Assembly: GCF_000332295.1 (NCBI RefSeq)
Contig: NZ_KB235930.1
Coordinates: 5,111,895 to 5,175,894, forward strand
Direction: 5' to 3'
DNA from: Fortiea contorta PCC 7126
Lineage (GTDB): Bacteria; Cyanobacteriota; Cyanobacteriia; Cyanobacteriales; Nostocaceae
DNA length: 64,000 nt
Part shown: piece by piece, positions 44,292-53,069 of the stretch
How the letters are laid out: every line of letters begins with the position of its first letter
How positions within the stretch are numbered: the first letter of the stretch is position 1
Notes under the pieces: model-generated
What the model was told of the DNA's origin: nothing
The model's database searches: none
What the model saw: the letters and a program-made list of their open reading frames with translations, nothing else
Translations under genes and position numbers: made by a program

Positions 44292-45999
44292 GTCGCTTTT
44301 CTTTGGAGAAGCGGAATTAATGGAAACTTTGAGTATATGGAACCCCGGATACCTAACTCGGTGCGGATTTCCTCGTCGCTTTTCTTTGGAGAAGCGGAAT
44401 TAATGGAAACGCTAGGATTGTGGGGAAGCCAGAGCCGACAGCCACGTCGCTTTTCTTTGGAGAAGCGGAATTAATGGAAACTACACCAATCTTTGCTGAT
44501 AGTATGCTAACGCTTTGTCTAGTCGCTTTTCTTTGGAGAAGCGGAATTAATGGAAACTATCAGCTTGTACAGGTCTGACTGATAACTTAGGGCTGATGCT
44601 GTCGCTTTTCTTTGGAGAAGCGGAATTAATGGAAACTGTAGTAGTAAATACTTGGGTCGGCTGGAAAGTTGCGTCGCTTTTCTTTGGAGAAGCGGAATTA
44701 ATGGAAACTTTTACCAGTCACACCACCGGGGGCGGCAATAGTTACTGTGTCGCTTTTCTTTGGAGAAGCGGAATTAATGGAAACATATAATATTTTGCCA
44801 TTACCCATAGGTAGAATAACAGTTTTAGGTCGCTTTTCTTTGGAGAAGCGGAATTAATGGAAACTTTACCCATACGCCGTAGCTGGTGTCTGAACAGTTG
44901 TCGCTTTTCTTTGGAGAAGCGGAATTAATGGAAACTACGCCCAAGCCTGTCAACACGGGTAACTATAACCTCACTAACGTCGCTTTTCTTTGGAGAAGCG
45001 GAATTAATGGAAACACCCCTTTTGTATTATTTGTTTCAACCCAAATAACTTTGTTAGTCGCTTTTCTTTGGAGAAGCGGAATTAATGGAAACACATCGGT
45101 TAACTTTAGTTGACTTAGCCTAGTCTCGTCGCGTCGCTTTTCTTTGGAGAAGCGGAATTAATGGAAACGTTCTTCAAGTCGCCGATGCTCGACTACGGCT
45201 ATGACGTGTCGGGTCGCTTTTCTTTGGAGAAGCGGAATTAATGGAAACCTACCCTTACAAGTTCGAGGTAGTGTACGAGGCTATCCGCGTCGCTTTTCTT
45301 TGGAGAAGCGGAATTAATGGAAACATTAGTTTTCCATTGCATGATGTTAACGGAGGTGAGTTCACGTCGCTTTTCTTTGGAGAAGCGGAATTAATGGAAA
45401 CCTTATTAGCACTGTGAACAATAGTACAGGCATTGTATGTCGCTTTTCTTTGGAGAAGCGGAATTAATGGAAACAGAAACACATCGGCAAGCTCAAGCCG
45501 AACTTGAAGTATACATAGTCGCTTTTCTTTGGAGAAGCGGAATTAATGGAAACTTGTTGCTCACTTTAGTTGTTGTTGCTCACTTTAGTCGCTTTTCTTT
45601 GGAGAAGCGGAATTAATGGAAACGCAACGGAAGCACAGCCCCCGTGAGAAGACCTGTCGCTTTTCTTTGGAGAAGCGGAATTAATGGAAACTCAATAATT
45701 CTCAGGCTGACTCTTTATCACCTAAAGAAGTGAGGTCGCTTTTCTTTGGAGAAGCGGAATTAATGGAAACTTGGTAAAGGGCGCTACAGTGTTGCTCACA
45801 TATATATCTGGTCGCTTTTCTTTGGAGAAGCGGAATTAATGGAAACTACCCGTTGCCCTGCTTAACTAACTTAATAACTCGTCGCTTTTCTTTGGAGAAG
45901 CGGAATTAATGGAAACATAATATCGTATTCCCTACTTATTACCCCGAGCTATCCGGCAAACGGGTCGCTTTTCTTTGCAGAAGCGGAATTAATGAAAAC
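44292..45999 (+). CRISPR. CRISPR array, 23 repeats and 22 spacers
   Basis: 36-bp repeat starting GTCGCTTTTCTTTGGAGAAG and ending ATTAATGGAAAC. The first 22 copies appear identical. The last (45964-45999) has two changes (TTTGGAG to TTTGCAG, TGGAAAC to TGAAAAC). The repeat contains a hairpin, GCTTTTC/GAGAAGC around TTTG, and ends in GAAAC as is common for type III crRNA handles. Spacers vary from 32 to 47 bp. Repeat starts: 44292, 44375, 44446, 44522, 44601, 44673, 44749, 44829, 44900, 44979, 45057, 45133, 45213, 45289, 45366, 45439, 45518, 45588, 45656, 45735, 45811, 45881 and 45964. Confidence 0.98.
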
Positions 46000-46013
46000 G
46001 CGGATAGGGGTAC

Positions 46014-46237
46014 AACATGTTGCATTAGTGTCAACTTAACGCGAAACCCTTGTCCCGCCTCAGAATGAATTCTGAGTCTCATAGCTTAAGTCATCTCAAG
46101 ATGACTAAAAATGCTCACAAATCCCTAGTCTACTTCAGTAGACTTCAGCTATTAGCCTGGGAATTCATTCCCAGGCGGGTATGAAAGCCAAGCATTTAAG
46201 CAATCTGTGGCTTAAGTTGACACCAATAAACATGTTG
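46014..46237. mobile_element. MITE with 9-bp target duplication beside the CRISPR array
   Basis: AACATGTTG occurs at 46014-46022 and 46229-46237 (target-site duplication). Inside are terminal inverted repeats ATTAGTGTCAACTTAA (46024-46039) and its inverse with one mismatch (46212-46227). The roughly 200-bp core carries four perfect or near-perfect hairpins: CTCAGAAT/ATTCTGAG, AGTCATCT/AGATGACT, AGTCTACT/AGTAGACT and CCTGGGAAT/ATTCCCAGG. It encodes nothing. It lies 15 bp after the terminal repeat. Confidence 0.8.
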
Positions 46238-46279
46238 TGTCCCTACACGGATAATTTATTTCAATACTCATAATCTATA

Positions 46280-46329
46280 AAAACCATAAAAATGATGCGC
46301 TACCAAGATAGACACATTTTTATGGTTTT
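46280..46329 (+). repeat. Inverted repeat with 15-bp arms
   Basis: AAAACCATAAAAATG (46280-46294) and CATTTTTATGGTTTT (46315-46329) are perfect complements around a 20-nt loop, then TTTTAC. It may serve as a terminator of the array transcript. Confidence 0.55.
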
Positions 46330-46507
46330 TTTACTTGCTGAATCTACTGAAATCAATAAGCAAACCCCAGTTTGAGAAAGCAAAATGCTCTTTTACTTGC
46401 TGAATCTACTGAAATTAATAAACAAACCCCAGTTTGAGAAAGCAAAATGCCTTTTTACTTGCTGAATGTACTGAAATCAATCACCAAACCCCAGTTTGAG
46501 AAAGCAA
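46329..46507. repeat. Three tandem copies of a 62-bp unit
   Basis: Copies start at 46333, 46395 and 46457, each beginning ACTTGCTGAAT and containing CAAACCCCAGTTTGAGAAAG. Differences are few. No coding potential was seen. It is not a CRISPR array, because unit and interval are the same sequence. Confidence 0.8.
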
Positions 46508-46779
46508 TTATAGATTTTCACTAAACAAACACAACTAAACATAACTATATTTTTCCCGCGCCCCAACGCCCCAAGCCCATAAAGTTCGTCATTTGTGTCC
46601 AACTACTTTAGGGTTTTATTGCTTAACACAAATTAGAAAAAAATGCCATTTATTTTGCAAAATAGGGGTTGACAAGTATAAATTTATACTTTACATTAAT
46701 TAATAAGAAAGGCGATCGCCCTCTGCCAAGAAACTGCGATCGCCTTTCCCTAAACCCCCCATTATGGGAGATAAATACA

Positions 46780-47079
46780 ATGATGACACAAGTAGAAAAG
46801 TTTGTAGAAAATCAAGACTTCGCCCCATCACAATTTCAACAATACCTAGGTGGCGAAAACTTAAATACACCCCCTCTCAAGCAACCCGTTGAAAATACAT
46901 TACCCAACAGAGAACGGATTAAACATATACTCATCGGTTCACCAAAAGCCGTTAGGAGCACAATTCATTATTTGCAAATAATTGGCTACGCCAGCGTGGG
47001 AGACTGGAGTCCACTGCTACCAACCGAGAACTCAGGCGAAGTGATGAGTATTTTAATCCGCCAAATCTTAATCCCATAA
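46780..47079 (+). CDS. Small conserved cyanobacterial protein
   Basis: 99 aa from ATG 46780, which has GGGAG eight bases upstream. An earlier in-frame start at 46669 runs through a HIP1-rich repeat and is unlikely. The second half, NRERIKHILIGSPKAVRSTI, then GYASVGDWSPLLPTENSGEV, then MSILIRQI, matches a widespread short cyanobacterial family I have seen in many genomes, without known function. It lies between the CRISPR array and the effector operon but has its own terminator, so a CRISPR role is not implied. Confidence 0.7.
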   Translation: MMTQVEKFVENQDFAPSQFQQYLGGENLNTPPLKQPVENTLPNRERIKHILIGSPKAVRSTIHYLQIIGYASVGDWSPLLPTENSGEVMSILIRQILIP

Positions 47080-47098
47080 CCAACTGAACCAAACAGCA

Positions 47099-47129
47099 CC
47101 CCGACTTTTCCCACAAGCCGGGGTTTTTT
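47099..47129 (+). terminator. Terminator between small gene and cmr operon
   Basis: CCCCGACTT (47099-47107) pairs with AAGCCGGGG (47115-47123) with one mismatch, followed by TTTTTT. Confidence 0.85.
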
Positions 47130-47231
47130 AGCGTCCCCATCACCAACTTTATTACAAAGTGTAAATACTGAATAAAAGTTAGAATTTGAACTGTAGGTTA
47201 AACAAGACCATATCAAGGAAACAATGTAATA

Positions 47232-48788
47232 GTGTCAAAATATACTGCTATCACCTTTGCTCCGGTGCAAGGATTTATCGAAAAGTCGCGTAAATTAAGA
47301 GATTTATACGGAGCATCCCTAATTCTCTCCTACTTAAGTCAACGCTTAGTGTTAGAAGCTGCAAAAACCACAACAGTAATTTCCCCAGCCAGCATTAGCT
47401 TACAAAAAGGAATGCCAAATCGCCTCCTGCTCCAAGGAGAATTTTCCCAACACCAAGCAGAAACAACCTTACTGTCTGCGTGGAAAGGAATCTTACAAAC
47501 AAGTCGCGTCTGGATAGAAAAGAAATTACCAAACGACACCTACCACTGGGAAAGAGAGTGGACAAACTGGGGAAACCACACCTGGGAAATCTTTTCGGGA
47601 AGGGGTGAGAGCATTTCTGCAGCGATGGATGATTTAGAAACCCGCAAACTTTCCCGTGGATGGACAGCGATTAACTGGATTGGCGAGAGTTCCAGTCTCA
47701 CGGGTACCGATGGAATTGCGTTTCCCGGATTAGGAGGAGAAGAGAGAAATCCTCGAAATCGCCAGTGGAGTGTAGAAAAAAAAGATATCAAAAACTTTTA
47801 TAAACACCTCGCTTGTGCATTAGAAAATCTTCCCCAAGAAGCAGAACCCGAAGGAAAATTTTTTGCACTCCATGAAAAATTAAGCATTCCCGAATTAGTT
47901 AAACGTCTAGTCACCCTTCCAGAAATCGCCAAAGATTTAGGGATGGATAAACTAGAAAGTTTCAGCGAAATTTATCGAGGCCCAGAAACCAAAAATGAGG
48001 AAGGTAAAGGACGTTGGACGGGTTGGTTTATGGGAGATGGTGACGAAGTAGGGAAACATTTAAAGAAATTAGCAGTTTTAGAAAATGGTGATGACGAACT
48101 CAAAAAATTTAGTCAAGCCATGCGTAACTGGGGAAAAGACTTTAACAGAGACTTTCCCAGAGAAATCGGTCGAATAGTTTATGCAGGTGGTGACGATTTT
48201 TTAGGAGTGATTTATAGTGAAAAAGACCGAGAACCAATTACAGCCAAACAAGCCTTTGCATGGTTAAGCAAATTACCTCAAGAATGGCAAAAACATGACC
48301 AAAAAATCGGCTTAAGTGTTGGCTTTGTCTGGGCTGGTTCTAGCGTTCCCCAAAGAGATATTTTAAAACATTGTCGTGAAGCCGAGAAACTAGCCAAAGC
48401 TTCAGGACGCGGAAGAATCACCATCAGAATAGTCTTTAATAGTGGTCAATATGTGCAGTGGACTTGTCCTTGGGATTATTTAGATATCTTAAACAAATAT
48501 CAAGACAGAGAACACCAAGCAAATTGGAGTCATGTATATCAAGATTTAGCGCAATTGCAAGCCCGGCGCGCTTTTAATTCTGACAAAAAAACATTTGATG
48601 AAAAATTCGTTATTCAATTCTTTGATATTTACTTTCCTGGCGAAGGTAAAGAATTACAAAATGATGAAAATGCCAAACGTATCGTAGGTTTTAGCGATGA
48701 AGATGATATTTTTGACAAAAGCAAAGCCAAAATCGAATGGATAAACAACTTAATTAAAGTAGGCTGGCATTTATGTTCAAATACCTAA
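47232..48788 (+). CDS. cmr2: Cas10/Cmr2-like type III effector, HD-less
   Basis: 518 aa. It opens at once with the Cmr2 palm-type segment YTAITFAPVQGFIEKSRKLR and lacks the N-terminal HD nuclease domain of typical Cas10 proteins (700-1000 aa). The first palm has FMGDGDEVGKHL (267-278). The second palm has GGDD at 319-322 (VYAGGDDFLG), intact, so cyclic oligoadenylate synthesis is predicted and single-stranded DNase activity is not. GTG start 47232 follows AAGGAAAC. Its 3' end overlaps cmr3 by 16 bp. It starts the effector operon of at least six genes. Confidence 0.9.
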   Translation: MSKYTAITFAPVQGFIEKSRKLRDLYGASLILSYLSQRLVLEAAKTTTVISPASISLQKGMPNRLLLQGEFSQHQAETTLLSAWKGILQTSRVWIEKKLPNDTYHWEREWTNWGNHTWEIFSGRGESISAAMDDLETRKLSRGWTAINWIGESSSLTGTDGIAFPGLGGEERNPRNRQWSVEKKDIKNFYKHLACALENLPQEAEPEGKFFALHEKLSIPELVKRLVTLPEIAKDLGMDKLESFSEIYRGPETKNEEGKGRWTGWFMGDGDEVGKHLKKLAVLENGDDELKKFSQAMRNWGKDFNRDFPREIGRIVYAGGDDFLGVIYSEKDREPITAKQAFAWLSKLPQEWQKHDQKIGLSVGFVWAGSSVPQRDILKHCREAEKLAKASGRGRITIRIVFNSGQYVQWTCPWDYLDILNKYQDREHQANWSHVYQDLAQLQARRAFNSDKKTFDEKFVIQFFDIYFPGEGKELQNDENAKRIVGFSDEDDIFDKSKAKIEWINNLIKVGWHLCSNT

Positions 48789-49765
48789 TCACAATTAATC
48801 CTTTAGGATTGATGTATGGAAGTGCAGGCGCATTTCTTTCACCAGATAATCTAGTCGGACTTTCAGGCTACAAATTTCCACCAGAAGCCGCAACATTATC
48901 AGGTTTAATGTTTAGCGTTAACAAAATAACCAAAAATTTTCCTCAAAATGAATTAAGTGCTAATCTATTTGTAGCCGGCCCTTTCTGGGCAGAAATAAGA
49001 GAAAAGCAATACTTTTATGTTCCCATTCCTTGGCAGAAAATTATTGCCAAAAAAGCAGTAGATGAATGGCAATTAAAAGATGGTCAATGGGAATTAGAAA
49101 ATAAAAGCGAGAAACTAGAACCAGATTATCGCTGGCAAAAAATAGATTCTTGGGGAATTCCAGCTAAAGTAATCAGAAATAATAAATATACATCTGTATC
49201 AGATAATCCTTGGAAAACTATTTCCTTTCTCCACCCCAAAATTAAAAATTCAGAACGTTGTGTAGAAAAAGCTGACGGACTCTTTCTCGAAAACTCCGTG
49301 CAAATGTCAGACAACACCTGCTTAGTTTATCTCTCAACTCATCCCCTAGAAAATGGCTGGTATCGCTTCGGTGGTGAAAATCATATTGTGGAAATTGAAT
49401 GTGAGGAGATAACAAATAAAAAATTTTTAAACCTACTAAATCAACCAATCAAACGCACCTTCGCCTTAATCACACCCGCTGTTTGGGGTTCTAACCGCTT
49501 CTCTCATCGCTATCCCCAACACGAAAACTTTCCCCAAACAATAGAAATGCTCACAGATAAACCCATATCTTACCGTTATCGCGCCAAAGGAAACTTAGGA
49601 AGAGGACGTTACGCCGTTCCCGCTGGTAGCGTTTATGTACTCAACGAACCATTAAATAAAACTTGGTGGGAATGGGATGAAGCATGGTTTCCCAAAGAAG
49701 GTTATAGCCTCAAACGTGTAGGATGCGGTCTATGTTTACCAATAGAAATTAAAGGAGTCGCCTAA
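48773..49765 (+). CDS. cmr3: Type III-B RAMP protein Cmr3-like
   Basis: 330-aa RAMP. The start MFKYLITINPLGLMYGSAG and the segment KGNLGRGRYAVPAGSVYVL (glycine-rich loop near the C-terminus) are typical of Cmr3, which holds the crRNA 5' handle beside Cmr2. Gene order supports it: it overlaps cmr2 and is followed by the Cmr4-like gene after 2 bp. Confidence 0.8.
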   Translation: MFKYLITINPLGLMYGSAGAFLSPDNLVGLSGYKFPPEAATLSGLMFSVNKITKNFPQNELSANLFVAGPFWAEIREKQYFYVPIPWQKIIAKKAVDEWQLKDGQWELENKSEKLEPDYRWQKIDSWGIPAKVIRNNKYTSVSDNPWKTISFLHPKIKNSERCVEKADGLFLENSVQMSDNTCLVYLSTHPLENGWYRFGGENHIVEIECEEITNKKFLNLLNQPIKRTFALITPAVWGSNRFSHRYPQHENFPQTIEMLTDKPISYRYRAKGNLGRGRYAVPAGSVYVLNEPLNKTWWEWDEAWFPKEGYSLKRVGCGLCLPIEIKGVA

Positions 49766-49767
49766 CA

Positions 49768-50604
49768 ATGTACAAAAAAGCTTATGGCATTATTGAAACC
49801 TTAGCACCATTGCACGTCGGTGCAACCGCCGGCGAAGAAAGCGGAAATTTAAACCTGATTTTTCGTGACCAATTTACCCAAACAGGAATCCTTCCTGGTA
49901 GTTCAATTCGCGGTCGCTTGCGTTCAGAAATGCGTTTATTAGATGGAGAACAAACAGCAAATTATTGGTATGGTAACGAAGCAGGTTCAGAACAATCAGA
50001 AACAAACAACGAATCCATCATCAAATTTGAATACGCTTCCATACTTTGGCTACCCGTATTTTGTCCCGGTCAACCCATAGTTTGGGTAACAAGTCCGCGC
50101 CTACTACAACGCTATCAAAGAATCGCCGGTGACAGCATCAAAATTCAAGATAAATATCTCAAACAAATAGAAATACCAGACCCATACACAGGTTCCACAA
50201 ACTTAAAAGCACGAGAATCACAAAGTAAAAAAACCCTATTTTTCAACCTAGGATTTTTAACCATCAACCAAACCACAGACCTATCCCCGTGGTTCCCCTC
50301 CCAAAAACAAAAACCAGCAGTAATAGTAGAAGACAGCGATATAGCCATGATTCACGACATGGCATTATATCGCCAAAGCCGCGTCCGTTTAAAACTCGAC
50401 CAAAAAATAGTTGATGGTGGCGGATTCTTCAACACCGAAGCCCTACCAGAAGGAACCATCTTAGTCTTCCCCATCGCCATCAAAGACGATAAATCAGGGA
50501 AAAAATGGCAACCATTCAACAACACCCAAACCGCAGACATTTACCTAGGCGGCTTAGAATCCATCGGCTTCGGACACTGCAATTTAACCTTAAACGAAGT
50601 ATGA
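49768..50604 (+). CDS. cmr4: Cmr4-like RAMP backbone subunit, slicer Asp missing
   Basis: 278-aa RAMP, MYKKAYGIIETLAPLHVGAT, with PGSSIRGRLRSEMRLLDG and C-terminal GGLESIGFGHC. Cmr4/Csm3 backbone subunits carry a catalytic Asp in a loop like G.DNP.IRD. Here that loop reads G26-N-L-N-L-I-F-R-D34, so L28 aligns to the Asp. Target RNA cleavage may therefore be lost, if this is truly the backbone subunit. It could be another RAMP by family, but position favours Cmr4. A 316-bp MITE-like insert follows it. Confidence 0.7.
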   Translation: MYKKAYGIIETLAPLHVGATAGEESGNLNLIFRDQFTQTGILPGSSIRGRLRSEMRLLDGEQTANYWYGNEAGSEQSETNNESIIKFEYASILWLPVFCPGQPIVWVTSPRLLQRYQRIAGDSIKIQDKYLKQIEIPDPYTGSTNLKARESQSKKTLFFNLGFLTINQTTDLSPWFPSQKQKPAVIVEDSDIAMIHDMALYRQSRVRLKLDQKIVDGGGFFNTEALPEGTILVFPIAIKDDKSGKKWQPFNNTQTADIYLGGLESIGFGHCNLTLNEV

Positions 50605-50681
50605 AAGGGAACAGGGAACAGTAGCCCGGATATGGTGGACTACTCATACCAATCCGCGTTGTGTATGTAATTAAGATTTTG

Positions 50682-50997
50682 GTAGGGGCGAACGGTTGTT
50701 CGCCCTTGTGCGAGGTTCAATGTTACGTTTTAAATTGCGGTTTGGTATTAAATGGAGTGTAAAAAAATGTTGGGTTTCGTCCAAGAACCCAGCCTACAAA
50801 TCTCAGGGTGAACAACACAAATCTCAGGGCGAACAACACAAATCTCAGGGCGAACAACACAAATCTCAGGGCGAACAACACAAATCTCAGGGCGAACAAC
50901 ACAAATCTCAGGGCGAACAACACAAATCTCAGGGCGAACAACACAAATCTCAGGGCGAACAACACAAATCTCAGGGCGAACAACCGTTCGCCCCTAC
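50682..50997. mobile_element. MITE-like insertion with 24-bp perfect inverted ends
   Basis: 24-bp arms starting GTAGGGGCGAACGG at 50682-50705 are repeated inverted at 50974-50997 without mismatch. Each arm is itself a GGGCGAAC/GTTCGCCC hairpin. The interior holds a GTTGGGTTTC/GAACCCAGC-type cyanobacterial repeat piece and the 21-bp tandem array. It separates cmr4 from the next gene of the operon. Confidence 0.75.
50796..50984. repeat. Nine copies of a 21-bp tandem repeat
   Basis: Unit ACAAATCTCAGGGCGAACA with two more bases, at 21-bp steps from 50796. The first copy has GGGTGAAC. Since 21 is a multiple of 3, all frames stay open (KSQGEQH on the plus strand). Confidence 0.9.
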
Positions 50998-51052
50998 GGT
51001 AAATTCCTCTCTGCGCCTTTGCGTGAAAAAATTTCTTTATTCTGATTTATTT

Positions 51053-51466
51053 ATGACCTGGAAATCCTACGACCTAGACCAAAAAGCACAACACCTAATC
51101 CTCAAACACCGCGACCAAAAAGGTGTCATCGGTCAATCCCACAAAATGCGAATAACCGTAGCTTACGGCTTAGAAAGATTTTGGGGAGAACAACTACGCC
51201 TTTTAGAAAAAGAACCAGCCAAAGGCGAATATTGGCGAGATACCTGGAAAAGCTTCGTCAAAATCATGCAAGAAGCAGGAATTAAACTTCCCCAAGAAGA
51301 TGTTAACCGTAATAACACACCCCAAATTCAACAATTCGCCGCCAAATTATGGGAACTTCCCATTGAAGACCAAAGAATTTGTTTAGCCGTTCTCACACAA
51401 TTCTGCGACAGCTTAGTGTGGTGGACTCAACGCTATAAAAAGTCAGGAGTTGGTGATGACGAATAG
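51053..51466 (+). CDS. cmr5: Type III-B small subunit, Cmr5-like
   Basis: 137-aa all-helical protein beginning MTWKSYDLDQKAQHLILKHR, with Leu/Trp-rich helices (AAKLWELPIEDQRICLAVLT). Its size, helical content and place between Cmr4- and Cmr6-like genes fit the Cmr5/Csm2 small subunit. I chose ATG 51053. The frame is open upstream only because the 21-bp repeat encodes KSQGEQH. No good Shine-Dalgarno is present, so it may have been disturbed by the insertion. It overlaps the next gene by 11 bp. Confidence 0.7.
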   Translation: MTWKSYDLDQKAQHLILKHRDQKGVIGQSHKMRITVAYGLERFWGEQLRLLEKEPAKGEYWRDTWKSFVKIMQEAGIKLPQEDVNRNNTPQIQQFAAKLWELPIEDQRICLAVLTQFCDSLVWWTQRYKKSGVGDDE

Positions 51467-53066
51467 TAACGAAGTCCCCTTAATGTTTCAAGCGCAAATC
51501 TCCGGACGCGGACAAATTCAATTTATCAGAAATCCCGAACAATCTGAGAGATGGGTTGATGAATGGGTAGAAGGTGCTGCGATTGACGCGCCCAAATTTA
51601 GCAGCAACGTGCAAACAAAAGAATATCAAATAACTTGGCGCTTCATTTCCAACAGCGGACAAGACGAAGACATCATCCGTCCAGTTATCGCCGCTAAAGG
51701 ATTTCCCTTTTATCCAGGCGCAAGTATGAAAGGCGCATTTCTCCGCGCTTGTACTCCAGAACAACGCGAAAAATATTGCGGTGGAAAACTAACCAACAAC
51801 GATACTAAACCGGGAATACTTCGCTTTCATGGCGGTTATCCCCAAGACGCAACTTGGGTTGAACAACAATTAATTGATGTAGTGCATCCTCAAGAAAAAT
51901 GGCAAGTTAAAGATAACAGTAGCCACGCAGCTTTTCTGCAGATTTCTCTTTATCAACCTACCTTAGTATTTGGCATTTCCAGCACTAAAAAATTAGACCC
52001 AAGTGAATGGGAAATTATCTGGAATATTTGGAATAAAGCCATAGAAAAAGGTATCGGTTCTAGAGTTAGTGCAGGTTACGGTCAACCCATTAACCACCCG
52101 GAAACAAAGCTAATAACAGTTAACTTAAAAGGACAAGGATTAGCATCACAACTAATCGATAAAACAGGCGAATTCCGTCCCAATATATTTAAAGCCGCCT
52201 TACGCGGTCACACTCTGCGGTTATTTAGCGGCGTCACTGACGAAAACACAGCCGAAGCATTAACTAGAGAACTTTGGGGAGGATTCGCTGGTAAAAACGG
52301 CGCTGTCGTGGGACAGTTAGGAATTTCGTTTAATGCCGTAGATTTGGAGATGGGTGAATATAGATATGGTAGAAATACCATGCCCACTTATGAATTAAAC
52401 GCAGGAACTCTCAACATTCTCTGCATGGATAATCCCTCAAAAGAATACAAAAAAGAATTAAAAACATTAGCAACATTAATTCTCAGATTTTCTCTGCTGC
52501 TTGGTGGTTTTGGTAAATCATGGCGACGCATCGACCACCGCATCTTTTTTAAAGACTATTTAGAAGATAATAAACCAATGATAGGTTCTCATTGGCAATT
52601 CACGCAGCAATCAAATCCATACTATTTCCCAGTAAATAAAATCGAGCATATTACAAATATCCTCAACGATGTTCAGAAAACTGTCAACAAATGGCTGCAA
52701 TTAAAAGGTAAAACTTCAACTCAACAACTAAGTTCCTGGCGCGAATCATTTCATCCGCAAAAAGTTCAAGTTTGGGGACGCTTTGCAGAAGATGAAGAAG
52801 ATAGTCTAGCTGTGAGATGGTTCCATGGTAGTTACCAAGGAGTCAAATCAATTAAAGGTTCAAGTCTCACAGGTAAAATTGGTCAAATTGGTAGAATTTG
52901 GCATCGGATGTATCCGCATTACACAATCAAAGATGGTGAAATGAAACGTCAGGGAAGAAGATATGTAGAGTTACTGACGATTTTTCCTGATAAAAAAGAT
53001 GAGAGAACAAGAGAGTTTTTAAACTTTTTACCAACTAGCAACTTTACCAAACTTTGGGGAGAATAA
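51456..53066 (+). CDS. cmr6: Double-RAMP protein, Cmr6 plus apparent Cmr1 domain
   Basis: 536 aa from ATG 51456 (AGGAG six bases upstream). Residues about 1-230 resemble Cmr6: FPFYPGASMKGAFLRA and a glycine loop, GIGSRVSAGYGQP. From about 240 a second RAMP follows, FKAALRGHTLRLFSG...LWGGFAGKNGAVVGQLGISF, then a long C-terminal region, which reads like Cmr1. No separate cmr1 is present, so a fusion explains the missing subunit. The pairing is by eye. Confidence 0.65.
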   Translation: MTNSNEVPLMFQAQISGRGQIQFIRNPEQSERWVDEWVEGAAIDAPKFSSNVQTKEYQITWRFISNSGQDEDIIRPVIAAKGFPFYPGASMKGAFLRACTPEQREKYCGGKLTNNDTKPGILRFHGGYPQDATWVEQQLIDVVHPQEKWQVKDNSSHAAFLQISLYQPTLVFGISSTKKLDPSEWEIIWNIWNKAIEKGIGSRVSAGYGQPINHPETKLITVNLKGQGLASQLIDKTGEFRPNIFKAALRGHTLRLFSGVTDENTAEALTRELWGGFAGKNGAVVGQLGISFNAVDLEMGEYRYGRNTMPTYELNAGTLNILCMDNPSKEYKKELKTLATLILRFSLLLGGFGKSWRRIDHRIFFKDYLEDNKPMIGSHWQFTQQSNPYYFPVNKIEHITNILNDVQKTVNKWLQLKGKTSTQQLSSWRESFHPQKVQVWGRFAEDEEDSLAVRWFHGSYQGVKSIKGSSLTGKIGQIGRIWHRMYPHYTIKDGEMKRQGRRYVELLTIFPDKKDERTREFLNFLPTSNFTKLWGE

Positions 53067-53069
53067 ATT

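Noticed and set aside
44596-45482. Short frames inside the CRISPR array
   Set aside because: They are read-through of the 36-bp repeat (for example LSLFFGEAELMET) and not genes.
46329-46507. A second CRISPR array
   Set aside because: Units are contiguous copies of one 62-bp sequence. There is no constant repeat with variable spacers.
46669-46779. Upstream start of the small gene at 46780
   Set aside because: The region is HIP1-rich repeat DNA with no good ribosome-binding site. ATG 46780 has one.
50696-51052. Repeat-containing N-terminal extension of Cmr5
   Set aside because: KSQGEQH repeats come from the 21-bp tandem array inside a MITE-like insert. The plausible start is ATG 51053.
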